Assembly: GCA_016081115.2 (NCBI GenBank)
Contig: JABTTQ020000072.1
Coordinates: 248,001 to 312,000 of the forward strand
From: Rehmannia glutinosa
Lineage: Eukaryota; Streptophyta; Magnoliopsida; Lamiales; Orobanchaceae
Direction of reading: 5' to 3'
DNA length: 64,000 nt
Shown here one piece after another: positions 47,158-59,875 of this stretch. How positions within the stretch are numbered: the first letter of the stretch is position 1; each line of letters starts with the position of its first letter. The notes under the pieces are model-generated. The model saw only the letters and a program-made list of their open reading frames with translations, was not told the origin of the DNA and did not search any database. Made by a program: the position numbers and the translations under genes.

Positions 47158-50100
47158 CTATGACTTGTTCACTTTCTGTTTGGCCTTCTCAATGAGAGGT
47201 CTTAACTGCTTCTTCTCAGCAAGAATCTTCAAGAAGTTGAACAAAAAGGGTATATAATTATGCTTCCGCCGAATATTCTCCGTTCTCCATTTCTTGAACT
47301 TCTCCTCCTCCATCAATATCTTCTCGGTAGCACCTTCAATCCCAGCATTTATCTCTGAAAGCATTATATTTAGTGCTTCGACATTTCCTCCATCCACCAT
47401 TCTCTCCGACTGCAAGGCCGCAAGCTGCTGAAGAATTCTTTCCCTCTTCCTTTGAAGATCCTTAAGCTCAGCCGTATATACCTCTTTCCTGTTCTTTATT
47501 ATTGCCATCAAATTGAACCTTATTTCAGTTTGTGAATATCTCTCGATGCGTTCTTGAATCACTGGTTGCACCATTCGTAACCATTCCATATCGGTTTGCC
47601 CACCGGAGCATTGCCCCAGGCTAATAGGACCCTCTTTCAGTCCGTCAAGCTCGTAAAGTACACCATCGACGGGTATATAGCTAATGAAGTGATACACATC
47701 GTCGTCTTTTCCAGAGGCTTTTTGCTCTTCAGGTACAAAGGGCTCAGGTCTTGCAAAACTATTATGTGCAGTACGGATTGCTTCGCTGTTATTGATAGCT
47801 AAACCTTTAAGCTCAGGTGGGAAATTTTTTGTGAATTCTTTTAAAGCTGACAGTTCTGGCCCGATATCAACGTCGGGACTGTTCATGAGAATTGAGAGGA
47901 TTGCTTGGGTTGCACAGGCATTATTTATCACCTGTAATATACATGAATAGCAATATTGCAGCAGTTCAAAGTACTATGTAGGGTTAATTACAAAAAATGC
48001 CCTTGAAGTTTAGTTTAATTACTAAAAAACACATCTATGTTTCAAAATTACAAATTTCACCTTGATATTTTTTTCTATTTTACAAATTGCACCTTCGGTC
48101 CTGGAGAATTTGGTGTTGTTTGTAATACCTTAAGGGGTAATTGTAATTTTAAAAGATAATTTGGTTATTTTGTAATTAGACCAAATTTCAAGGGTAGTTT
48201 TTGTAACTATCCCTATTATTTATTTTGTCCAACAGAGATACTAGAGTGGATACTAACCTGGCTGGCAAAAAACAGGTTAGGGTTTGGATCTTTTATCACA
48301 AGACGGTCATCCTTTTCACCGGGACGCCATTTAAAGAGGAAGATTAACCCATATACTGGCCTGTAAATTACAGAAGTCAAAGAAAATGAAATTACAGCCA
48401 TGAAAGTGAGAGCTGATAATTGAAAACTCACCACTTAACCAAAAAGAGGAGAAAAAGAAAATCATTATGTTGAGCCAACAATAGTGTGATATGAAATTAT
48501 CAGTTTACCTTAGATTATCTAGAGAATCAAGATCCAAGGAATACAACTCCTCAACCTGCTTGAGCAAAGCGAATCAAATAAAAACCTGACCCTTACTAAA
48601 AAAAAATATGAAGGAAAATTACAAGACTCAAGGCAGCCAGCCTATCCCTATAGCAGGAACCAAAATGAGCAAAAAAGGTTTGTACTAATAATCTAAAGCA
48701 GGAAAAGTATTCCGTATCATTCAAATACACAATCATCAAATATACATTAAAGACGTAAAGCTTGAAACCCAAAATGAAGTAACATCAAGCTTGAAGTTAC
48801 ATTAAAGACGTAAAGCTTGAATTCACTTAATCAATGGACAATTAGTAGAACTAGAGTTGCTACAGGTAGGCTTTGGAAGTTTAGCTCCTCATCATATTCT
48901 CTATAACTAGAAATGCTGCCACTGAATTTTCTCAACATAGAAAGATGTTTCGTAATTAAACTACTGAAAAAGTGAAGGGAGTACAACCAACCTTCTGTCA
49001 GAGCTAATATTTTCTTTTACTAGTTTTACCTTGTCAAGAGAACGAAAGCTACAGAGAGGAATTCAGATTCCAAACTTTTAACATTCTGAATTCCCAGTTC
49101 ATGTTGGAAGATCATATTATACAATACAAATGGTAGTAACTGAATTTGCTCTAACTTGATTTCTTATTCACCTACTGAGCACCAAGTATGACAAATGACC
49201 TAACTGCTTAAGTTCGAAAAACAAAAATAATGGGTAAAAAGGAAACCTTATCTACTTAAGAATCATTATGAATGGGACATCCATGTAAGTACAATATGAA
49301 ACTCAATTCTACTGCACCAAGTTCAAATGGATATATTGGCAAAAGAGTACCTGAACACCTTTAACTTGCATCTGCTGTATAAGTTCAGTGAAAACACCTG
49401 CAGTGCAAGAACAAACTCAATATCATGCATGTGTAACTTTGATCATCTTGACTAGAAATTCAACTGCGTACTACGTGGAGGAACTGGTATACATGCCCGA
49501 TTGTGAAAGCATCTCATGAAAATGTTCAAAGAGATTAATCTCACAAACGAAATATATGTTTATAGGTTAATCTAAGAAAAAGAAAAATTGCATATGCTGG
49601 GAAAAGATTTTTCTTATTATCATCTACAATTAAGGAGCATGAGCCAAATGGCTGTATATACCTTATAGAGTTTATCAAGTACATATAACTGTATAGATAA
49701 GCAATGCATAAAAGTAGGCGTGTTGCACCAACTTGATACCTTTCAGTAAAACTTCACTAGAAAAATTAGACCAGTTTCTAAACCCAACTTCATTGAATAT
49801 TACTTTACCCTACAGCTATATATTGTGATTAAATGTTTGCTACTGCCCAACTGTACTTACATATGAGGCCAGTTTCTAAGCCCAACTTCACTGTATAGGC
49901 TTTACCCCACAACTATATATTGCGACTACATGTATGATATTGCCATGACAATTATGTCTTCCATTCGAGGACGAAGCAAATAGAACTTTGTCATCATTTA
50001 ATTAGAAATATTGTCAATTGAGAAATCCTATTGACCTTTGTCAGAAGCGAAGAGCAATATGCAGGCCCTCTTAGTAAAGCAGTAATGCAGCGACATCGGA

Positions 50101-53100
50101 CAAGTTGGACTAGGTCAAACGGACCATCCACATTACAAATTGAGGGGTGTGACAATTATAATTTATAATGTGTAACTGAATAATGAATAGTGGGGCTAGA
50201 CTCAAAAATAGTGAAGCTAAGAGTGAAGGGGGTATTTGTAATTTTAAAAAATAATTGAATATTTTTGTAATTAAGCTAAACCACACGAGAAGTTTTTGTA
50301 ATTTACCCATTTAAAAAACATGACAAAAGAAAGGAGAAATCTTCAGACTTGTTAAAAAAAATCACCATGTCAAAGTGTAAACCTCAAGACTCCAATTGGC
50401 CAAAAAAAAACTGCCATAAACTGATTGAGCTAAAAAGCAAATGCAATGGTCAATCGCAGTTGAGTGGGTTCACTAACGTACCTCACTAACAGCAGACCAA
50501 TTACTGTGTATCTAGTCAGTATGACATCACGATTCATGAACTAACCAAGCTAAAATCACTTTTCCGAATACTACAGTATTTGCATGGAACAAAAACTGTC
50601 GGAATCAAAGGGGTTGTAGGGTTCCATTTTCAGAGGAAGTTTTCAGTTTTCACTATTTCTGTTGAGAGTTAACTTGTGTGTTGGTTTTTGTGTGAAAACT
50701 AAACGTATGTTTGTGAATATGATATTTTGTATAGTTTAGAAATAAGATTATAACAGGTTGCATAGTTATGTAGGAACTTTGAACACAAAAGTACGTATTG
50801 AAAAGAAATTATGTGTGTTTGTATGTTTTATAGTATTATTTTCATAATTTTATATATGTAATAATTTGTGAAGATGATAGAGGTAGGGTACATTCTTTTT
50901 AAATTAGATATGTCTAATTTATTATGATCTGAAAGGTAGTGGGTCCCATTATAATGATATAGTTTGAAAGTAGTAATGCATTAAGTAGATATAGTTGGTA
51001 GGGTGGGTCACGCTAAAATTATTAGAATTGGAATAACGGGAATAGTGATTGATAAGTGATAGACTAGGTTATGTATAGGATTGGAAACTGAAATTACACG
51101 TTTGAGATTGGAGGCGAGAAGGTAAAATAGGGATGGCAATGGGGCGGCGGGTACTTGAAGACCCATGCCCACCCCGACCATCCCACAAGTGGGGCGGGGT
51201 AAAATGGGTTATCCGTGTAGAATAACAAAAAATACTATAGCAGAAAATACACAATAATTCAAATAAAAATGAAAAAAAAAAAACAAATTATTATCAATTT
51301 ATAATATTTATAAGGTTTTTTATTTTATATTGTGTTATTAATGCATATTATTTATAAAAATAGCCATTTTTAATGTATATATGTTTTTTTTGGGAGATGA
51401 ATGTATATATGTTAGCTATAATATTAAGTACATAAAAATTACATTATCATATATATTATATATGTAAACTATATACTAAATATATTTAAAATAATAAAAA
51501 TATTAGGCGGCGGGGTACCCGCCAGGTAAGAAAGTGATACTCATGCCCGCCCCACTGTGGGTCACGGCGAACCAAACAGAGCGGGACAGGGCGGGCTGGG
51601 CCAAAATTACCATTCCTAAGGTAAAATGACCATTTTTATAAGAAAATAAATAAAACATGATTCCAGATTTTGAAATAGTATAAATGAGAGAATGACTTTA
51701 GGAAACGGGAACATACAAGGCCATTATTTTAATGAAAACGGCAACAGTGTTATTGGCTACACTGACATTGATTGGGCCAGATCGGTTGTGATAGGAAAAT
51801 CACTATCAATAAAAGTTACTATTTGTACAGATGTGGTGGGAGCCTGAGCGGGCACAAAAACAATCTTTCGGTCCCAAAAACAAAAAACTGTTGTTCTTTC
51901 TTCGGCAGATATGTTGCTGCCATTGATGCTGCCTCTGAGGACTTGGCTTTGGAGATTATTTCATGTTGGTAGCAAAGCAAACTAAGCTCGAGATCAATAT
52001 ATTTCGACATGTCTACTATTGCCATGAGAAAGATATAGTTTTTCATGAAAGGATGAAGCACATAGAACTTCATTATCATTTAATCAAAAATCTTGTCGAC
52101 AATGGTGAAATCCAATCACCTTTTCCAACAGTAAACAGCAATATGCAGATCCACTTGCCAAATCAGTGAGCTAGGATAAGTTGGAGCGGTTCAAAAGTAA
52201 CCACATTACAAATTCAGCAGTGGTGTGAAAAGGAATAATTGTAATGTCAATTTGAAAAAGTATAGTGGGGGCTGAATGATGTATAGGTCGAGCATAGTAG
52301 ATTGGATAAATGGACTTTCGCATGCATAGCAATGCTTGAAGTTGCTAGTGGCTTCAAGTCCAACTACTAAGGCTAGGCAAAAAGAATGTGTGGGTTATGT
52401 CTTTTGTCTTGTTTCACACATATGCTTACGCAAGGGCTTCATAAACAATTGGTGTGGGTATGCATTTTGAAAGAGCAATTAGACTGTTTCCCTTTTTCTG
52501 TCTCTCAAATTAATATCTTTTTTCTTAACACATATTTATGACTTTGCCAAAAGCAAAAGTTCGAGCAACTCACAAGCTATTCATCTGAACCCTTTCTCCA
52601 AAAATATAAGTAATATAACTTATGAACTGATTCTAAGTGATGGTTAATTGTTGACAGACATCTCAAACATATGTATTGCAGTCCCATGGTAAGCAAACCG
52701 AAATTCCTGGAGGCTGGAGTTGACCTTAAGAACAAATTAAAGGCTGAGATCTCCAGTATTGATAATGGAGAAGGAACTAGACGATGGGGGGAGGTTAAAA
52801 TAAACGGAATAACATGCCATTCAATTTATTTTACTGTCATGATTTGAAACATTTTCAAGTTTTAAGTTTTATTGGTGAACTCACAGACGTAGCTTTCCCA
52901 GGAAGTAAATGATGGGAAATATTGCTATTGGTGATTGCCTTGGCACCTAGCAACTACACTGGGCACAAATGTCTAACAGTCTTAATCAATCTCTCCTTTG
53001 GTTGCATATATATATATATATATATATATACTAGATGAGACCCGTGCAATGCACGAACTGTATATGTGATGCTCCATTTTGTAATGTGACATGTATTTTC

Positions 53101-56086
53101 CAGACAGTTCTATTAATTCTATCTCCGACAGTGTAATAATTTTAAAATAGCATCAGACAATAAGCGGGAAATACTATGTAATTTTTTTATTGATGAAGTC
53201 AAAAAATCAGAAAATACCATACTTCAAGATCATGAAAAATACAATCAAAGCTGTCTATTTGTGTTCGGTCTTGAAAGCTGATTTTTCATAAGACCGAACA
53301 AGGTGCAACTTCATCGTGCATTGCGTTTTAGTCATGTAAGTGCGGAAATTGGTGTCATACTTCTTTTCAAGATTATTGTAGTAAATTCGAATGCATTTTT
53401 ATTTTCAAAGTTGATTGTATGTGTATATTAGGGCAGAGATTTTTGCAAAAGTGTAACGATAAATGAAAAATAAACACATAGAAGAAGACAACAAAAATAG
53501 TTTTGGTAATGTTATTGATTTTATTAGATTTTTCTTTGGGGCGTATCTTTATTTTTTTGCAAATTTGTCATGTATTTTATTTATTCACGTTGTTAAGTCG
53601 ATTTTTAATTTTTCAAAATTTAATTGTGGAGATTTGTATTGTATTATTTGGATTTTCTAATTATTTTGCTCTATTCGGGTTTTCATATTTGGTATTTCCA
53701 GATCATGCGATGCACGAACTGCAAAATACTTTTTAGTGATTGCAAAAAGTCTATAAACTCAATAAATATTTAAAATATAAAGATAAATCAATTTGAATAT
53801 AATCATACGATTAAACATTACAAAAAAATTATTATAAAATATGAAGAAAAAAAACTCTTTAAATACAAAATATTTGGTTGATAACAATTTTTTGTGAATG
53901 TGAATTGTATCTACTTATTGAGCATGTTTATCTGTAAGAAAACAAAAATTTGAAAAAAGTTTTAACTGCCTAATGCTGAATATTTAATATATTGTACTTT
54001 GAATACAATCAATAATAAAGTTGTTTCAAATTTCAATATTTTTTAGGGTTTTAGAAAACTAATCAGTTGTGAGATTTAGTAAAAGAAGCAAACAAAAATC
54101 ATGCTTTATATTTAGCACCATATATTTAGGGAAAAATAAAACATTTCAAAAAAAAATATATATATTATGTTTTAATATATACACATAAATCAAAACAAAA
54201 ATATCAAACAGAAAAATCATAATGTACAACTTTAAAAGTTGAATATCACGTTGATAAATATAAAAAATAATGTAAATATTTAACATTTAAAGGACATTAA
54301 CAGATATAAAAATATTTTTCTATATATAAAACTCTATTATGAATAGAATTTCATATAAAATATAAATTTAATTTCTTTTTACATAAATATGTATAATGCT
54401 ACATATAGATATATGTAATATATATAATAGTTGGATACATATTTTGAGATATTTTCTTCAATTAAAATAATCATTCTTTAATTAAATTTAGTCAACTTAA
54501 ATATAATTCTAAAAGATGGAATTATATCCTAAAAGAAGAAATAATTTGGATGAGTATGGGATACCATCCATATATCACCCAAAAATATAATCTACTTTGA
54601 ATTAGGACACTACATTATGAAAGTGGAATACTACTAGATTGGGAAACATGATAAAATAGAAATATTTCTACGAGCCAAAAGTTATAGCACTACTAAGTAT
54701 TCAAGTGCAATTTTTGACCCCCTTTGCTAGAGAAAACACTCACTCTCTTTCTCAATTACCCTTGATTTTTGTGTTCTTTAAGTCGACATCATTGAATACA
54801 AGAACCCAAAACAAAATTATCCATACACAAAGTATTGTGTTATTGCTTCCCAAATACATCGACACAAAAACCTTAACTAGGAATTTAAAATTTTTAATTT
54901 ACTGATAAACTCAATCTCGTCCCGAATACCAAATTGTGGATCAACTTAAGAGAAAAGACTACCACAAAAGAGATTCGTGTTGATTGGAATCGAAATTCTC
55001 TAAATGTATCTCGAACTAATTTTAGACGATTCAATTAATTTGAAAACTCCTAATTTCATAGTTTTCGGCAATCAACCAAAAGCTTGAGGTGGAAAATTTC
55101 TAAAACTTTACCTAAATGATTAATCATAATCAATCAAATTGTGAGAGCAATAAGGGACATGGATAAATACAATTGTCATAATTATATTTTGTTTCGTGAT
55201 AAAATTTGAATTTTCGTTGTGTCACGTGTCATGGGGCATATACAAAGCCAACTAAGATAAATTTCAATACTTATTGTGTTAAAATAGAGATTTTTTTCAT
55301 TTTTCTTTTAACACATCGCCGTAGCATAGACAACAAACTAGGCGTGTAAACATCTAAACTATGGTACAGCTTGAGGTGTTTTAAGAACTATGGTACAGTT
55401 GAGCGGAACCGTTGTTTCATAGCTAGTGTATACTATTATTCTAGTATTTCTCATTGACTTTCTTGAGAATTATGCAACAATACCATGGGGTTAGTTTATC
55501 CATTCTACAAACTTTTATGGGCTTACATGTAAAAGGGTTCCTTTCTAAAGCTTGAGATGAGAAATACTGATGTTATGTTAGGAAGAGCTGAAGGGAAGCG
55601 CATTCGAATACATGTTCCAAGGCTCACAACAAGTCAATAATCCAACAGAAACCACTCTCCAATCCAGCAATAAGCATAAAAAGGGTAACACCACCATCAG
55701 TCATCACATCTTCTAAGCCCAAAAATCTAAGAAACCAAACTGCCCTTTCTTATATTCCAACAAAACATGAAACTCTATTGCTGTATCCAAATGAGCTTTG
55801 AACCATATGCACAAATGCTCCAAAAGAGAGAAGAAAGCGAGAAAAAGAAGAACATAAAAGAAAAATGAAAACAAGTTCAATTCTCATGCTTCTCAGATGC
55901 CATATCATTACAAGTAAAACCATGTTGAAGATCAAAACCCTCCTCGCAAGTATTTATGACACACAATTTATAATAAGTTATGGGTAGTTAACATTCAAAA
56001 CCGAGAGACAGACATGTACAAAAATTTACATGAAATTACCACAGGCAAAACATACCAGGATCCGACTCAATAGTGCACCAAGACAT
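47158..56086 (-). CDS. UCH1/2: Ubiquitin C-terminal hydrolase, UCH37/UCHL5 type (plant UCH1/UCH2)
   Basis: Cysteine protease that removes ubiquitin; UCH37-type enzymes bind the proteasome through RPN13 (family knowledge). Coding exons on the minus strand, in order: 56086-56056, 49397-49351, 48555-48509, 48360-48258, 47931-47158. All introns are GT-AG and phases agree, giving 333 residues with stop TAG at 47160-47158. The start [11 protein letters not shown] is the family's usual beginning. Catalytic residues are visible: Gln76 (oxyanion), Cys82 in INNACATQ, His157 in VYHFISY, Asp172 in YELDGL. After a helical linker the C-terminal UCH37-like domain ([19 protein letters not shown], near residues 300-320) is present, so both catalysis and proteasome binding should be intact. 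The first coding intron is 6.7 kb and full of transposon remains. Which of UCH1 or UCH2 it matches cannot be told here. Confidence 0.96.
47979..48215. mobile_element. MITE with 44-bp terminal inverted repeats in UCH intron 4
   Basis: The left end TAGGGTTAATTACAAAAAAT and the inverted right end TAGGGATAGTTACAAAAACT belong to arms of about 44 bp with several mismatches. The element is about 237 bp with no coding capacity. Related ends occur at 42127 and 50312. The long arms suggest a Mutator-like or unclassified foldback MITE. Confidence 0.7.
49950..50110 (+). pseudogene. Copia RNase H C-terminal remnant (UCH intron 1)
   Basis: The plus strand reads [20 protein letters not shown] and, after a stop, an [12 protein letters not shown] block. 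These are the last conserved motifs of copia polyproteins (the His/Arg block and the 'QLADxFTKxL' block). It is short, stop-ridden and antisense to the UCH gene. Confidence 0.65.
50200..50312. mobile_element. MITE end fragment
   Basis: The right end AGTTTTTGTAATTTACCCA and the internal GGGGTATTTGTAATTTTAAAA match the MITE at 47979-48215. The left end is missing or replaced by the copia tail. Confidence 0.45.
50450..50620 (+). pseudogene. Copia polyprotein remnant, segment before RNase H
   Basis: The plus strand shows a decayed copia block with a [22 protein letters not shown] end, which normally lies between the reverse transcriptase and RNase H. The continuation appears at 51740 after an intervening segment that includes the hAT MITE. 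Confidence 0.55.
51120..51626. repeat. 8-bp target duplications AGGTAAAA around the hAT MITE
   Basis: AGGTAAAA at 51120-51127 and at 51619-51626, identical, directly flanking the termini. Confidence 0.9.
51128..51618. mobile_element. hAT-type MITE, 491 bp
   Basis: Begins TAGGGATGGCAATGGGGCGG and ends with the inverted partner (reverse complement TAGGAATGGTAATTTTGGCC). GC-rich ends (GGGGCGGGGTA words) flank an AT-rich core. The perfect 8-bp duplication identifies it as hAT superfamily. It has no transposase. Confidence 0.88.
51740..52180 (+). pseudogene. Copia RNase H remnant with pol C-terminus
   Basis: The plus strand contains YTDIDWARS (RNase H first motif), an SSADM block, [20 protein letters not shown] and a final [10 protein letters not shown] block, in the right order with frameshifts. 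It is related to 49950-50110: both tails continue into similar CACATTACAAATT sequences, probably the start of the lost 3' LTR. Confidence 0.75.
53006..53030. repeat. TA microsatellite
   Basis: About 12 TA units directly beside the CTAG of the Helitron-like end. Confidence 0.85.
53031..53740 (-). mobile_element. Helitron-like 3' end on the minus strand
   Basis: Read on the minus strand, the hairpin CGTGCATTGCACG (53055-53043) is followed after 8 bases by CTAG (53034-53031) and then T. This is the structure of a Helitron 3' terminus (hairpin, then CTRR, inserted before T). A second, weaker copy of the same end-motif lies at about 53700-53722. The 5' terminus to the right could not be placed, so the given right limit is arbitrary. 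Confidence 0.45.
53741..56055. other. Rest of UCH intron 1, AT-rich
   Basis: No coding motifs. Very AT-rich to about 55400, probably part of the Helitron-like or other old insertions; 55440-56055 looks like ordinary intron. Nothing more can be assigned. Confidence 0.4.
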
Positions 56087-56460
56087 GATTGTATATCCAA
56101 TAACTGCAAAACGGGAATACCAAAATTAGGTATTCAAATGTACAACTGCTACCATAACTATCATTCGAATTCCCACAGTGGTAATAGACAAGAAATTACA
56201 AGCACACTAGCACGCAGAAAAGACTTGAAAGCACGGAGATTAACCACACACACAAAAAAACAAAAGGAAAATTCTTGCTAAAAAACAGCTAACTCGTCAA
56301 TGCTTTATATTGCCATTAGTTTGAATCAAAATCCAAGCAGTATAGTCTTTGTAAAAGTAGAGATTACTGAGCGTACCTGAAAACTTCCGACGGGCGGAGC
56401 AGACGACGGCGTAAACGGCGGTGGCTCAGCGCTGAGGAAGGTTTTTTTCACCTGGCCTCG
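56087..56460 (-). promoter_or_regulatory. 5' UTR exon, 5'-UTR intron and probable promoter of the UCH gene
   Basis: A GC- and CpG-rich segment ends in TTTTCAG followed by donor GTACGC at 56377/56376. An acceptor TTTTGCAG lies at 56104, leaving 17 bases (56103-56087) before the ATG. This gives a 5'-UTR intron of 56376-56104, a common plant arrangement. The transcription start is estimated at 56450-56470. Confidence 0.55.
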
Positions 56461-56524
56461 GGCAAACTTTATGGTTTTTGGTGTGGGTTGTGATTCTGTG
56501 AAGTGCGGCGACCACAGCGGAGTT

Positions 56525-56595
56525 GGGTCGGGTAGATGGATAGGCCTTTCGTTTTCGGGTCGGATAGATGGATAGGCCTCTGGTTTTGGTCGGGT
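56525..56595. repeat. 32-bp tandem repeat upstream of the UCH gene
   Basis: GGGTCGGGTAGATGGATAGG at 56525 recurs as GGGTCGGATAGATGGATAGG at 56557, with a partial third copy from about 56587. It lies just upstream of the predicted UCH 5' UTR. Confidence 0.85.
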
Positions 56596-56625
56596 TTTAA
56601 ACTGGAATCATTCAGGAAATTGTGT

Positions 56626-58444
56626 TTTTGGTCCCATTTGGATCCGCACTTTTAGTCTCATATTTGCTCTTTTGGTTCCAAGTGATTTTTTTTTAGCAAA
56701 TTTAGTCATATATAAATTGGGGTATGATTGATTGTGTTTCGTTTCTCTCATTTTCACTTTTGGAGTGGAATCGTGGTGAAAAGTTGATTGAAAGAATAAG
56801 AATAGAATTTTGAGGGCGTGATTAAGTCGTGAATGAAAAGTAATGATTATAATTGATTTGATGGGAATCTTTTTGAAATTATAATTCTATATAAAAAATA
56901 AGAGTGTATAATATAAGACATTAAAATGAGTAAGAAATGAAATATCGAACAAAAAATAAGCAATATGGACCTCATTTAGTTCATTTTTTTGTTATGATTA
57001 AGAGAAAAAATGATAAAATGATGAAACATTAAATTAATTACTAGATTCTTTATACGAATAGGAAGGGAGAGAGACATAAATAATATGATTTAGTATTGGA
57101 GAGTGTGATAGCGGAAGAGAAAAGTGAGTTAATGTTTTTGAGGAAATGAGATATTCTTTGAGAATTTTTTTCATTTTTTTCATAAGCAATCACACATTCC
57201 ATCAATTTTCGGCACATAAATGAAATTTTGGAAAAAAATCTTATAAACAATCACCTAAAAATTACAATTTTAGTCCCAAAATTTACGGGAAAAAAATGTT
57301 TGGAAAATCTGAAAAAATATTAACAATTTCAAAAATTCTTTTAAACAATAAAAACTATTTGAACCTTTTTGAAAAAGTTTTAAAAACCCAACAAAATTAA
57401 TTTAAAATCTAAAATTTAAAATATATAAAAACTGATAATATGTTTAAAAAATACTAAAATTTGTAAAAAAAGAATCAGAAATTATTTGAAAATCCAAAAA
57501 AGTCAAAGATGAAAATTGTGAAGGAAAAAAAAACAATAAACTCTTTTTAAAAAATTGACATTATTTTAAATATTTGAAAATATTTTAAATTCTTAAATAT
57601 AAAACTCAAAACTATTTTTAAAATTTTGGAAATTATTTTAAAAAACTCCGAAAATTTGCTAAAATTTCCAAATTTAATATTCAATTTTTGGAATAATTTT
57701 AAGATTTTAAAATAATTTTCAAATTTATTTAAAACAAACTTCAATATTTTCTTTTTAGATCTTACATATTTGAAGTAAATGTCGAGTTTTTAAAATAATT
57801 TTTAGTTCAGTAAAATTCTAATTTTTAGTATTTTTGGATTTTATAAACAATTTCAGATTTTTTAGTAACAATTTTCAAATGTTTTAAGTAGTTTTCAGTT
57901 TTTTAATCCATTTTTCAGATTTTTGGACAAATATTTCCATATTGTAAACAATTTTCCAGATTTTTTTAATTTTATATTTTGAATCTTTTTAATATTTAAA
58001 ATAATTGTCACATTTTAAAACAACTTTTAGTTTTCTAAAACATTTTCAGAATTTTAAAACGACTTTGAGTTTTAAAAACAACTTTTGAAAATAATTTTGA
58101 GTTTTTTATTTTAAAATTGAAAATATTTTATATAAATGGCAACTTTATACAACAGATTATGGTTTTTACTTAACAATTTTCATATTTATTTTCAGTAATT
58201 TTTGAATTTTAATATAATTTGGATTTTTTACAATTTTTAGTTTTTAAAAAAGTTATCAAATTTTATATATCTTTCTTTAGATTTTAAAATATTTTTTATG
58301 GATTTTAGTTTATGTAAAATAATTTTAATTGTTAGAGAATTTTTCAGATTTCTATGGGACTAAAATTGCTTAAAAAATCATTTGTGGCCAATAGAGCAAA
58401 TCATGGGATTAGAAGTGCTTGGCCCCTTTTCTTATGGGACCAAA
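56626..58444. mobile_element. AT-rich element with about 85-bp terminal inverted repeats
   Basis: The left arm (56626-56707, starting TTTTGGTCCCATTTGGATCC) and the right arm (58356-58444, ending CTTATGGGACCAAA) are reverse complements over about 80-90 bp with indels. Shared words include TTTGGTCCCAT, GCACTT, ATTTGCTCT and TGATTTTTT. The 1.65-kb interior is extremely AT-rich and built from recurrent TTTTAAAAT/AATTTTCAGATTTT words, with no ORF. It is probably a non-autonomous Mutator-like or foldback element. No target duplication was identified. Confidence 0.6.
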
Positions 58445-59875
58445 TGTACAATTTTCTTGAATTCATTAGAAACAATCTCATCGAGATTTAAATTTTTCAT
58501 CACTTACAAATTTAAATGTAAGGTGCGAGATAAATATAGGACTATCACTAATTTAAATTTGTTTGTTTCTATTTGGAAAAAAAAAATCGAAACTAACTAA
58601 ATTTAATAAAGAGGGGCGCTATTCATACCCCAAACAACTCTCAAAAGGAATGTCCCAACCATGAAATTTAGATGTGTGTTGGAATTAGAAACTATATTTA
58701 TGAAAGATAATGGTCTTTATGTTCATATTTTTCAATAATAATAATAATGAAATATTGGGGATATCTTGTCCTTCCTTCCATTTTGTTTCGCGAGTTGATT
58801 TGTTGTTTTTATTAAATTGCTAATATTTTTTATTTTATCAATTAGTATGTTCATAGTTGATAAATTTTCACTTCACTTATGCCATCCCCATCAATATTGT
58901 TGTTGTTGGTTGAATAATTATTTTAACGATGTGCTTTCCCCTTTTTTTTTTTTTTGTTAGGACTATTTGTAATATTTTAGTGAAATTAAAGCAAAGCCAA
59001 TTAATTTTTATGGTATCAATAAATTCGACATCTATTAAAATACCAATTATATACTTTTCAATTTCTTTTTATGTCGAGACCATATCATTTATCTCTTAGG
59101 GGATATCTTATCCTTCCATTGCGATGTTCATAGTTTCATCATTAATCCAAGCCCCTCGGACTATGAGTGAAAGCAAAGCCAATTAATTGGAAGAATCCTT
59201 TTTAAGTCATTGAGGAGAGTGGAGCGTGCTTTCGGGTGAGTCTCGGGCGACCCATGCAAGATTGCATGGAATAAAACCTTTAATTATTTATGAAGTCTAT
59301 CTCATGTAGAGCTAGAGGGGTCATCGACAAAAAGAACTGTTTTCTTCAATGAAAGTTATTTTGTGCGTACTTAGCTTAGCTAGTTTAGGGCTTCTATCAC
59401 TATATTTTAGCCATTGAGTCTAAATCATTCTCTATTATTTGTCAAAAAAAAAATCATTCTCTATTATTGTTCAGAGAATTAGATCGGCACTCATGAGCAT
59501 AGCCAATGGAGTCTCTTTTCATAAGGGCTTTTCAATCTTGGTTCAACCCCTTTCAAAGGTCGAGGGCTTACGTGAATCTTCCCTTCAATTGAGGACTCAT
59601 TCACTCACCTACTCCATATGTATTTAATAGTCTCTTCCATCTACTGAATTCAAAAGTCAAACGGCCCAACCTGTAGCTAACTAGACTTCCAAAAGCCAAG
59701 CTCTACAAGAGCTTACTGCTTCCATGGTAGATGTAATTGACTGGGAGTGAACTTCCAGGATCCCTAGGATTTTACGGAGATAATGTTACACTAGGAAGGA
59801 TGGGAAGGTATGGATCATTTCCCCCTAAATCATACACTCCCAACACATACACCCACCAAAATACACCCACTACAC
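58445..59875. other. Intergenic sequence without recognised features
   Basis: I see no gene, RNA or clear repeat boundary. It contains a T run near 58943-58957 and scattered AT-rich words. Confidence 0.45.

Noticed and set aside
57050..57744. Minus-strand frames rich in Phe/Lys/Ile/Asn
   Set aside because: Products of very AT-rich simple sequence in the long-inverted-repeat element.
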